A DNA stretch of 37,899 bases. It comes from Actinomycetota bacterium (lineage in GTDB: Bacteria; Actinomycetota; Acidimicrobiia; Acidimicrobiales; JAJPHE01). The stretch spans positions 1 through 37,899 of the forward strand of contig DAHUYE010000093.1 in the NCBI GenBank assembly GCA_027315345.1, read 5' to 3'. Made by a program: the position numbers and the translations under genes. Positions 23,398-30,002 of this stretch are shown piece by piece; the first letter of the stretch is position 1, and every line of letters begins with the position of its first letter. The notes beneath the pieces are model-generated. The model did no database searches. It worked only from the letters and a program-made list of their open reading frames with translations, and had not been told where the DNA came from.

Positions 23398-24866
23398 TGG
23401 CCGACGCCACCCTGCCGGCCTGGATGTCCCCTGATGAATCGGACCACGTCAGGGCCCTGATGGCCAGCTGGGGGATGCTGGCCGACCTTTGCTTCGCCGA
23501 TCTCCTGCTGCTGGTGCCGGACGATGCGGGTAACCCGGTCGACTTCCACGCCGTGGGCCAGGTGCGGCCCAGCACCAACCCGACCCTGTACCGGGAGGAC
23601 ATGGTCGGTCGGGTCATCCCCGGCGCCGAACGGCCCGTGTTCAAACGGTCCTGGGCCCTGGGCCAGATCGTGGAGGAGGAAGTCAGCCACGCCACCGGTG
23701 AGCGGGTCCGGCTCCAGTGCATCCCGGTGCGGGGCCGGGACCGCCTCCTGGCCGTGATGACCCGGGAGTCGGCCCCGACCGTGGGGCGCCGGCAGGGCGA
23801 GTTGGAGCGGGTCTACGTGGAGACCTTCGACCGCTTCGCCCGCATGATCGTCAACGGGGAGTTCCCGTTCCACTTCGAGGAGGAGGTCTCCCTGTCCGGG
23901 GAGTCCCCCCGGGTCGGTGACGGCGTGCTCGTGGTCGACGATAAGGGGCGCGTCGTCTACGCCAGTCCCAACGCCGTCAGCGCCCTGCACCGGCTGGGAG
24001 TGACCTCCAACTTCGAAGGGGCCCGGCTGGAGGAGTTGGGGGTGGAGGCCACGTCGGTGGCGCGGGCTCTGGAAGCGGCCCTGCCCGTCACCGAGGAGGT
24101 CGAACGCCGTCCCGATCTCTCCCTCCTGGTCCAGACCATCCCTCTCCTCGAGAACGGCCGGCCGACCGGGGCCATGGTGCTGGTGCGCGATGTCACCGAC
24201 CTGCGCCGCCGTGACCGCCTGCTGGTGTCCAAGGACGCCACCATCCGGGAGGTCCACCACCGGGTCAAGAACAACCTCCAGACCATCTCGTCCCTGCTGC
24301 GACTCCAGGGCCGCCGGCTCGGGCCGGGGGGAGGCCGCACCGCCCTGGAGGAGGCCGAGCGCCGGATCCGTTCCATCGCCCTGGTCCATGAGATTCTCTC
24401 CCGGGACCCGGGGGATCAGGTCGCCTTCGGGGAGATCCTGCGCTCCCTCGTGCACATGGCCGAAGAGGCGGCCACCTCCTTCGACCGCCCGGTGCGGGTG
24501 CAGATCAAAGGGGATGCCGGGGAGGTGCCGGCCGAGGTGGCCACCCCCCTGGCCGTGGTCATGGCCGAGCTGCTCCAGAACGCCGTGGAGCACGCCTTCA
24601 CCGGGGAGGGTCCCTGGCAGGAACGGGACCGCCGCCAAGTCGGTGTCGACTTCGACAACGACGGGACCGAACTGCGCATCCGGGTGTGGGACAACGGTGT
24701 CGGCCTGCCCGAGGGCTTCGATGTCTCCCGCACCGTCAGCCTCGGGCTGTCCCTGGTGCGGGATCTAGTCATCGGCCAGCTTCAGGGTCAGATCATGATG
24801 GGCAGCGAGGGCGGGACCCGGGTGGCCCTGGTCTTCCCCCTACCCGCCCCTACAGATCTGGGCTGA
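23394..24866 (+). CDS. pdtaS: Sensor histidine kinase of the PdtaS type
   Basis: Cytosolic sensor kinase whose mycobacterial relative phosphorylates the RNA-binding antiterminator PdtaR. The 490 residues have an N-terminal GAF-like domain (about 20-165, MLADLCFADLLLLVPDDAGN). A PAS domain (about 175-285) has VVDDKGRVVYASPNAVSALH. A HisKA_2 dimerisation helix carries the phospho-acceptor His289 in HHRVKNNLQTISSLLRLQ. A C-terminal HATPase has the N-box AELLQNAVEHAF and G-box WDNGVGLPEGF. There are no membrane helices. The start may be GTG 23394, overlapping the PHP gene stop, or ATG 23397. No pdtaR gene is in the window. The converging neighbour is a whiB gene, the same tail-to-tail arrangement as pdtaS and whiB1 in Mycobacterium, as I recall it. 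Confidence 0.92.
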   Translation: MMADATLPAWMSPDESDHVRALMASWGMLADLCFADLLLLVPDDAGNPVDFHAVGQVRPSTNPTLYREDMVGRVIPGAERPVFKRSWALGQIVEEEVSHATGERVRLQCIPVRGRDRLLAVMTRESAPTVGRRQGELERVYVETFDRFARMIVNGEFPFHFEEEVSLSGESPRVGDGVLVVDDKGRVVYASPNAVSALHRLGVTSNFEGARLEELGVEATSVARALEAALPVTEEVERRPDLSLLVQTIPLLENGRPTGAMVLVRDVTDLRRRDRLLVSKDATIREVHHRVKNNLQTISSLLRLQGRRLGPGGGRTALEEAERRIRSIALVHEILSRDPGDQVAFGEILRSLVHMAEEAATSFDRPVRVQIKGDAGEVPAEVATPLAVVMAELLQNAVEHAFTGEGPWQERDRRQVGVDFDNDGTELRIRVWDNGVGLPEGFDVSRTVSLGLSLVRDLVIGQLQGQIMMGSEGGTRVALVFPLPAPTDLG

Positions 24867-24901
24867 GCTCATGGCTCTTCGCCTGACGGCTCATGGCGGT
24901 G

Positions 24902-24927
24902 CCGACGGGGACCCCGGCCCCAGTCGG
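24902..24927. terminator. Hairpin between convergent pdtaS and whiB
   Basis: CCGACGGGG (24902-24910) pairs with CCCC-A-GTCGG (24918-24927), a 9-base stem with one bulged A and a 7-base loop. It lies in the 85-base gap between two converging genes and could stop transcription in both directions. No T-run. Confidence 0.4.
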
Positions 24928-24951
24928 CTCGTTGGCGGGCTACCCGTCTCC

Positions 24952-25242
24952 CTAGGAGGCGGCGCGCTGGCGGGCCAGCCAGGACTTGCGCATCTTGCGG
25001 CGCTCCTCCTCGCTGGTGCCGCCCCAGACCCCGCACTCCTGATGGGTGGCCAGGGCGAACTCGAGGCAGGGCTCCTTGGCCGGGCAGGTCTGGCAGACCA
25101 GCTTGGCCGCCTCGATCTGGTCGATGGCCGTACCGGTGGTGCCGACCGGGAAGAACAGGTCGGGGTCGGTGTCGCGGCACGACGCCAGTCCCCGCCAGCT
25201 CTCGATGTCCCAGTCGATGGTGCGGCTCCAGGTGAGGGCCAC
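24952..25242 (-). CDS. whiB1: WhiB-family Fe-S transcription factor, WhiB1-like
   Basis: [4Fe-4S] protein that binds the primary sigma factor and tunes transcription, responding to NO or redox. The 96 residues have the four cluster cysteines Cys22, Cys50, Cys53 and Cys59 (SCRDTDPDLFFPVG and KLVCQTCPAKEPC). The turn GVWGGTSEEERRKMRKS follows, then a basic tail. LFFPVG and the tail-to-tail position with pdtaS point to WhiB1 among WhiB classes. The N-terminus is about 13 residues longer than mycobacterial WhiB1. The GTG at 25242 has a perfect AGGAGG 7 bases upstream (25255-25250), so this gene is leadered, unlike many in the window. A CRP-like palindrome lies 36 bases upstream. Confidence 0.92.
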   Translation of the reverse strand: MALTWSRTIDWDIESWRGLASCRDTDPDLFFPVGTTGTAIDQIEAAKLVCQTCPAKEPCLEFALATHQECGVWGGTSEEERRKMRKSWLARQRAAS

Positions 25243-25277
25243 GGGTTTGCCTCCTCGGCTGTCCAGGCTGAGGGCCT

Positions 25278-25293
25278 AGTGAATTTGTTCACA
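25278..25293. promoter_or_regulatory. CRP-like palindromic site upstream of whiB
   Basis: AGTGA-ATTTGT-TCACA matches the CRP/FNR consensus TGTGA-N6-TCACA at 9 of 10 fixed positions; the inner GTGAA-TTTG-TTCAC is a perfect inverted repeat. The centre is about 43 bases upstream of the whiB start codon and about 70 bases upstream of the divergent phosphodiesterase start. Its AT content stands out from the surrounding DNA. Mycobacterial whiB1 is a known CRP target. Confidence 0.55.
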
Positions 25294-25342
25294 TGCATCC
25301 CGCCCGACTACGACGAGCCCAGGGCGTGAAGTGCTGGGATCA

Positions 25343-25348
25343 TAAGAT
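25343..25348 (+). promoter_or_regulatory. Predicted -10 element of the glycerophosphodiesterase gene
   Basis: TAAGAT, 7 bases, then TTG at 25356. Leaderless spacing; it overlaps an alternative ATG (25347), arguing against that start. Confidence 0.45.
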
Positions 25349-25355
25349 GAAGGCC

Positions 25356-26105
25356 TTGGAAAAGCAAGGCTTTGATGGGGCAAACTTTTCTGGCCCGACA
25401 CTTCTCGGCCACCGGGGCATGGGCGTGGGCCCGGAGGAGAACACCCTGGCCGGGCTGATGGAAGCCATCCGGGCCGGGGCCGACGGGATCGAGTGCGATG
25501 TGCGCCGGACCGCCGACGGCGCCCTGGTCCTGCATCACGATCCGGTCATCGAGGGGGCCGGGCCGGTGGTGGGGTTGACGGTGGCCCAACTCCCGGGCCG
25601 GGTGCCGCGGCTGGAGGCGGTCCTCGACGCCCTGGTGGGCTCGCACCTCAACCTGGAGATCAAGAACCTGCCCACCGAGCCGGGTTACGACCCCGAGGAG
25701 CTCACGGCCAGGCAGGTGGCGGCCCTGTTGAGGGAACGGGCGGGCCAGGACTCGGTGATCATCTCCTCGTTCACCGCCGCCGCTCTTGACGCAGTGCTCT
25801 CAGTGGACCCCGCTCGGGCCACCGGGTTCCTGACCACGGCCGGCTACGACCAGGACAAGGCCTTGGCCCGGGCCGTGGAGCGGGGCTGGTCCGCCCTGCA
25901 CCCCCACCACCGGGCGGTCACGGCCGAGCTGGTGGCCGCCGCCCACTCACAGGGCCTGGCCGTCAACACCTGGACAGTCAACGACCCGGAGGAGGCTCGG
26001 CGCCTGGCCGGGATCGGGGTGGACGCCATCATCACCGACGCCGTCGGAGCCATCGGCTCCGCCTTGGGCCGGGCGGGGGCGGGCCCAGGGGCGTCAGCAG
26101 ACTGA
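25356..26105 (+). CDS. Glycerophosphodiester phosphodiesterase
   Basis: Hydrolyses glycerophosphodiesters from phospholipid turnover to glycerol 3-phosphate and an alcohol. About 249 residues. The TIM-barrel active site is complete: LLGHRGMGVGPEENT (His and Glu-Asn), GADGIECDVRRTADG (Glu-x-Asp), and LVLHHDPVIEG (second His). NLEIKNLP holds another metal/base residue. The usual ending is NTWTVNDPEEARRLAGIGVD followed by IITD. There is no signal peptide, so it should be cytoplasmic. The start is uncertain: TTG 25356 fits the TAAGAT element; ATG 25347 and an ATG at 25293 (inside the CRP-like site) are alternatives. The first 30 codons are less GC-rich than the rest. The 3' end overlaps the lipid kinase gene by 74 bases. 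Confidence 0.88.
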   Translation: MEKQGFDGANFSGPTLLGHRGMGVGPEENTLAGLMEAIRAGADGIECDVRRTADGALVLHHDPVIEGAGPVVGLTVAQLPGRVPRLEAVLDALVGSHLNLEIKNLPTEPGYDPEELTARQVAALLRERAGQDSVIISSFTAAALDAVLSVDPARATGFLTTAGYDQDKALARAVERGWSALHPHHRAVTAELVAAAHSQGLAVNTWTVNDPEEARRLAGIGVDAIITDAVGAIGSALGRAGAGPGASAD

Positions 26106-27012
26106 GCACCCCGGGGTGGTGGGCGATGTCGATGTGGTCGGCTTCGCCCAGGTACTCCCCGTCGCACTGGTGGGGGACCGGCCCGGCCCGGCCCTCCACC
26201 AGGAAGCCGGCCTGGTCCGGGAGGGTGGTGATGCGGGGATGGCGGGCCACCCGCCGGCCCGAGGCCATGGCCCGGCCGGCCACGTTGAACAGGGAGCGCA
26301 GGGCCAGGGTGCGGAATACCACCGCCGACAGGGCATTTCCGGCCAGGTCGGTCCCCGGGGCCAGGTTGAGGGGACGGTTGCCGAAGTAGGTGTAGGGGTT
26401 GCTGTTGAGGAAGACGGCCATGTAGGCGTCCTCCACGTCCCCGGCCGAGGCCTTGACCCGGAACCGGGGCGACCTGCGGTCGTAGTGGCGGAACCACGTG
26501 CTGAGGGCGGCCAGGAAGAAGACCGGGTGGCTGGCGTAGCGCTTGAGCCCCGAGCGCCTCTCCACCCGGTCGACGATGGCGGCGTCGAAGCCGACGCTGG
26601 CGTGGAACAGGAAATAGCGCCCGTTGACCGATCCCAGGCCCACCCGCCGCCGCCAGGCCGCCTGCGGGTCCCGGAGGGTGTCGATGAGCTGCATGGTGGC
26701 GTCCACCGGGTCGGGCTTCACGCCCAGGGTCCGGGCCATGACGTTGGTCGAGCCCCCGGGCAGGACGGCCAGGGTGGTGGCCGTGCCCGCCAGGCCGTTG
26801 GCGGCCTCGTTGAGGGTGCCGTCCCCGCCCAGCACGGCCACTACCTCTCGGCCGTCGGCGGCGGCCTCGGCGGCCAGCTCGGTGGCGTGGCCGGGGGCGG
26901 CGGTCTGGAGCACCTCCAGGTCGTGCTCGGCGGCCAGGCTCTGGGCGATGACCACCCTGACCCGGGGGGTGACCGCCGACGCCGACACGTTGACGATCAG
27001 CGACACCCGCAC
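26032..27012 (-). CDS. Diacylglycerol kinase-family lipid kinase
   Basis: Phosphorylates diacylglycerol or a related lipid with ATP at the inner membrane face. The 326 residues begin SLIVNVSASAV and carry the catalytic loop VVAVLGGDGTLNEAANGLAG at about 57-76. TTLAVLPGGSTNVMARTLGV is the second family motif. The C-terminal beta-sandwich domain includes NPYTYFGNRPLNLAPGTDLA and a late QCDGEYLGEA with the Asp-Gly-Glu motif. The arginine-rich last 20 residues overlap the converging phosphodiesterase gene. GTG 27012 lies 8 bases after the sigma factor stop, so the kinase is the third gene of the anti-sigma/sigma operon, an unusual partner. Confidence 0.9.
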   Translation of the reverse strand: MRVSLIVNVSASAVTPRVRVVIAQSLAAEHDLEVLQTAAPGHATELAAEAAADGREVVAVLGGDGTLNEAANGLAGTATTLAVLPGGSTNVMARTLGVKPDPVDATMQLIDTLRDPQAAWRRRVGLGSVNGRYFLFHASVGFDAAIVDRVERRSGLKRYASHPVFFLAALSTWFRHYDRRSPRFRVKASAGDVEDAYMAVFLNSNPYTYFGNRPLNLAPGTDLAGNALSAVVFRTLALRSLFNVAGRAMASGRRVARHPRITTLPDQAGFLVEGRAGPVPHQCDGEYLGEADHIDIAHHPGVLSLLTPLGPPPPGPRRSRWLRRRR

Positions 27013-27020
27013 CTAGGCCG

Positions 27021-27776
27021 TCACTTCTCGGCGGCCACCGCCCGCAACTGGCTGAGCGACCGGGCCAGCAGACGCGAAACGTGCATCTGGCTGATCCCGA
27101 GCTGGGTGGCGATCTCGGACTGGGTCAGGCCCTGGAAGAAGCGCAGGAACAGGATCCGCTGCTCGCGCGGGGGCAGCGCCTCCAGCAACGGCGAAAGGGC
27201 CGCCCTGTCCTCGGCCGCCGCCATGGTCAGATCGTCCTCCCCCAGCTGGCTGCCCAGGGTGGAGGAGCCCTCATCGTCCGGGCCCGGGGCCGGGGCGTCC
27301 AGGGAGGCGAAGCGGTAGGCCTGGCCCGCCTCCATGGCCTCGAGCACCTCCTCCTCCGAGGCCTGCATCTCGGCGGCCAGCTCGGCCACGGTCGGCGAAC
27401 GGCCCAGTTCCTGGGACAGCTCGGCCACCACCTGGCCCAGGCGCAGGTACAACTCCTGGAGGCGGCGGGGGGCCCGGACGGCCCAGCCCTTATCCCGGAA
27501 GTGGCGCTTGAGCTCGCCCACGATGGTGTGGGTGGCGTAGGTGGAGAACTCCACCGGCCGCTCGGGATCGAAGCGGTCCACGGCCTTGACCAGGCCGATG
27601 GAGGCCACCTGGATCAGGTCGTCCAGGGGTTCGCCCCGGTTGGCGAAGCGCCGGGCCAGGTACTCGGCCAGGCCCAGATGGGCATTGACCAGGTGGTTCC
27701 GCAGGGCGTCGGTGCGGGTCCGGGCGAACTCCTCGAAGTGGGCTCGCAGCTCGTCCCGGCTCTCAGGCTCCGCCAT
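27021..27776 (-). CDS. RNA polymerase sigma factor, SigB/SigF/SigG subfamily
   Basis: Alternative sigma-70 family factor of group 3, used for general stress or development. The 251 residues have region 2 (DLIQVASIGLVKAVDRFDPE and FSTYATHTIVGELKRHFRDK), a region 3 beginning near AELSQELGRSPTVAELA, and region 4 with helix-turn-helix LTQSEIATQLGISQMHVSRL near the C-terminus. RDKGWAVRAPRRLQEL is the region 2/3 junction typical of this group. The ATG overlaps the end of the RsbW-like gene by 14 bases. Its promoter is therefore probably the TACCTT element upstream of that gene. Confidence 0.93.
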   Translation of the reverse strand: MAEPESRDELRAHFEEFARTRTDALRNHLVNAHLGLAEYLARRFANRGEPLDDLIQVASIGLVKAVDRFDPERPVEFSTYATHTIVGELKRHFRDKGWAVRAPRRLQELYLRLGQVVAELSQELGRSPTVAELAAEMQASEEEVLEAMEAGQAYRFASLDAPAPGPDDEGSSTLGSQLGEDDLTMAAAEDRAALSPLLEALPPREQRILFLRFFQGLTQSEIATQLGISQMHVSRLLARSLSQLRAVAAEK

Positions 27777-28164
27777 CGGTCCCTTGCGCCGTGGCCGCCT
27801 TCTTCCTGAACCACACGACGGGCTGGCCCTCCTCGTCGCGCACGTCGTGCTCGTCGACCAGGGCGGACAGGATCTGGTGGCCGAGGTCCCCGAGACCCAC
27901 CGGTGGGCCGCCCGGATCGAAATAGCCCCGGCCCTCGACGCAGAGGCCGCCGGGCTCGACCAGGTAGTGCAGGCGAATGACCCCGTCCCGGCCCGAGGGC
28001 CCGATCACGGCGTGGCAGAGCTCGTCCACGGCCAGGCGCAGATCCTCGATCTCGTCCCAGCTGAAGCCGAGCCGGCTGGCCAGGCCGGTGGCGGTGACCC
28101 GGGCCAGTCTTACGAACTCGGGCCCGGCGGGAAGGCTGAGGGTCACCTCGTCCGTGTCAGGCAA
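27763..28164 (-). CDS. RsbW-like anti-sigma factor with degenerate ATPase site
   Basis: Expected to bind and hold the sigma factor encoded next to it. The 133 residues have the overall Bergerat-fold plan of RsbW/SpoIIAB (LPAGPEFVRLARVTATGLAS at the start, DLRLAVDELCHAVIG at the N-box, GDLGHQILSALVDEHDV near the end). The invariant Asn of the N-box (E-x3-N) is Ala (ELCHA). The DxGxG box is not recognisable (GRGYFDPGG). ATP binding and kinase activity are therefore doubtful. The start was set at TTG 28164, because TACCTT sits 7 bases before it; TTG 28173 is the alternative. The stop overlaps the sigma gene by 14 bases. No RsbV-type antagonist lies in the window. Confidence 0.8.
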   Translation of the reverse strand: MPDTDEVTLSLPAGPEFVRLARVTATGLASRLGFSWDEIEDLRLAVDELCHAVIGPSGRDGVIRLHYLVEPGGLCVEGRGYFDPGGPPVGLGDLGHQILSALVDEHDVRDEEGQPVVWFRKKAATAQGTDGGA

Positions 28165-28171
28165 GAGAGTC

Positions 28172-28177
28172 AAGGTA
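28172..28177 (-). promoter_or_regulatory. Predicted -10 element of the anti-sigma/sigma operon
   Basis: TACCTT, 7 bases, then TTG at 28164. Leaderless spacing; it decides the start of the RsbW-like gene. Confidence 0.45.
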
Positions 28178-28229
28178 GTACAGGCCCGCAGTTCGACTGG
28201 GCGGTCGATCTTTGATGAGAATGCGCCGC

Positions 28230-29009
28230 ATGAACGTCGTCGTTTGCGTGAAGCAGATCCCCGACCCGGCCCAGCCGGGACAGCTCGATCCAGGCAGCAA
28301 GACCCTGAAGCGCGAGGGGAAGCTCATCCTCGATGATTCCGACGCCTACGGCGTCGAGATGGCCCTGCTGCTGGCCGAGAAGGCCGGCGGGGGCGAGGTG
28401 ACCCTGGTTTCCATGGCTCCCAACGGGGAGACCAGCGGCCTGCGCACGGCCCTGGCCATGGGCGCGGCCAAGGCCATCCTCGTCAGTGACGACTCGCTGG
28501 CCGGCACCGACGCCCTGGGTACGGCCAAGGTCCTGGCCGCCGCCATCAAGCGGGCCGAGCCCGACCTGATCGTGGCCGCCACCGAGTCCACCGACGGCTA
28601 CACCGGCACCCTGCCGGTCCAGGTGGCCGAGATCCTCGGGCTGCCCTCGGTCACCTTCGCCAAGTCGGTCGATGTGGCCGATGGCAAGGTCAAGGTCAAC
28701 CGCCAGACCGAAGCCGGCTACGACGAGGTTGAATGCCCGCTGCCGGCCCTGATCACGGTGACCGCCGGAGTGGTCGAGCCCCGCTATCCGTCCTTCAAGG
28801 GCATCATGGCCGCCCGCTCCAAGCCGGTCGAGCAGCTGACCGTGGCCGATCTCGGCCTGAGCGCCGACCAGGTGGGCGCGGCCGGGGCCCGTCAGGAGGT
28901 GGTCGATGTGACCGCCGCCGAGGAGCGCAAGGCCGGGGAAGTCATAACCGATGAGGGCGATGCCCACGAGCGAGTGGTCGCTTTCCTCGACCAGCTCAAG
29001 CTGATCTAG
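28230..29009 (+). CDS. etfB: Electron transfer flavoprotein beta subunit
   Basis: With EtfA forms the FAD/AMP-containing carrier that takes electrons from acyl-CoA and other dehydrogenases. The 259 residues begin NVVVCVKQIPDP. They contain DDSDAYGVEMALLLAEK and GTDALGTAKVLAAAI, with AATESTDGYTGTLPVQVAE as the AMP-binding region. LPALITVTAGVVEPRYPSFKGIMAA is the usual signature. Starts at 28221 or 28215 are also in frame; ATG 28230 gives the standard N-terminus. etfA follows after 13 bases. Neither an acyl-CoA dehydrogenase nor the Etf:quinone oxidoreductase is in the window. Confidence 0.95.
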   Translation: MNVVVCVKQIPDPAQPGQLDPGSKTLKREGKLILDDSDAYGVEMALLLAEKAGGGEVTLVSMAPNGETSGLRTALAMGAAKAILVSDDSLAGTDALGTAKVLAAAIKRAEPDLIVAATESTDGYTGTLPVQVAEILGLPSVTFAKSVDVADGKVKVNRQTEAGYDEVECPLPALITVTAGVVEPRYPSFKGIMAARSKPVEQLTVADLGLSADQVGAAGARQEVVDVTAAEERKAGEVITDEGDAHERVVAFLDQLKLI

Positions 29010-29022
29010 GAGATAGGGACAA

Positions 29023-29994
29023 ATGGCAACGGACAAGATTTGGGTTCTCATCGACACCACCGAGGGCAAGCCGTCCTCGGGCGGTCTCGAGTTGTTGACG
29101 GCGGCCCGCCAGTTCGGCTCCGTGGTCGAAGCGGTGGTCTGGGGTGAGTCCTCCGAGGCCGCCGCCGGCCCCGCCGGCGCCCACGGCGCCGCCCGCCTGC
29201 TCGTGCTCGGGGACCTGGGCGGGGGGCTGGCCGGCCCCGCCGTCTCTTCGGCTCTGGCCGCCCGCATCAGCGGGGGTGAGGGGCCCGACGTCATCCTGGC
29301 CCCTTCCAGCTATGAGTGCCGGGACATCATCGGGCGTCTGTCGGTCAAGATCGACCGGCCCGTGCTGGCCAACATCGTGGGCCTGGCCAAAGAAGGCGAC
29401 GGGCTGGTCACCGAACACGGGATCTTCGGCGGCACCCAGATCGCCAAGGCCCGCTTCACCGGTGAGGGCCCGGGTCTGTTCATCGTGCGGCCCAAGACCT
29501 TCGCCGCCGAGGAGTCGGGCGGGGGACCGGCCGAGGTGGCCCAGCTGAGCGCGGGCGAGGCCGGAGCGACCGCCGGGGCCAAGCTCATCGCCCGCCACGT
29601 CGAGGAGCGGGAGGGCCCGAGCCTGGACGAGGCCCCGGTAGTGGTGAGTGGAGGCCGCGGCCTCGGCGCCGCCGAGAACTACGCCATGATCGAGGAGCTG
29701 GCCAAGCTGCTCAACGGCGCCGCCGGCGCCTCCCGCGCCATCGTCGACGCCGGCTGGGTGCCCTATTCGCACCAGGTGGGCCAGACGGGCAAGACGGTCA
29801 AGCCGACCGTCTACATCGCCTGTGGCATATCCGGCGCCACCCAGCACATGGTCGGCATGAAGGGCGCCAAGAACATCATCGCCATCAACAAGGACGCCGA
29901 GGCCCCCATCTTCTCCATCGCCGATCTGGGTGTGGTGGGCGATGTGCACAAGGTCCTGCCCAAGCTGATCGACGCCATCAAGGCGAAGAAGTAG
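29023..29994 (+). CDS. etfA: Electron transfer flavoprotein alpha subunit
   Basis: FAD-binding subunit of the electron transfer flavoprotein; 323 residues. The FAD-binding C-terminal domain has VVVSGGRGLGAAENYAMIEE, SRAIVDAGWVPYSHQVGQTG and YIACGISGATQHMVGMKGAK with the conserved Ser/Gly contacts. NIIAINKDAEAPIFSIADLG and VVGDVHKVLP follow. The N-terminal domain (KIWVLIDTTEGKP) is standard. A good ribosome site (AGGAG at 29008-29012, with GGGA nearer the ATG) lies in the 13-base gap after etfB, and the pair is followed within 8 bases by an oxidase gene. Confidence 0.96.
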   Translation: MATDKIWVLIDTTEGKPSSGGLELLTAARQFGSVVEAVVWGESSEAAAGPAGAHGAARLLVLGDLGGGLAGPAVSSALAARISGGEGPDVILAPSSYECRDIIGRLSVKIDRPVLANIVGLAKEGDGLVTEHGIFGGTQIAKARFTGEGPGLFIVRPKTFAAEESGGGPAEVAQLSAGEAGATAGAKLIARHVEEREGPSLDEAPVVVSGGRGLGAAENYAMIEELAKLLNGAAGASRAIVDAGWVPYSHQVGQTGKTVKPTVYIACGISGATQHMVGMKGAKNIIAINKDAEAPIFSIADLGVVGDVHKVLPKLIDAIKAKK

Positions 29995-30002
29995 CCGAGC
30001 CG

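Noticed and set aside
24868-24898. Repeated GCTCATGGC in the pdtaS/whiB gap
   Set aside because: Only 9 bases and two copies; likely chance in this composition.
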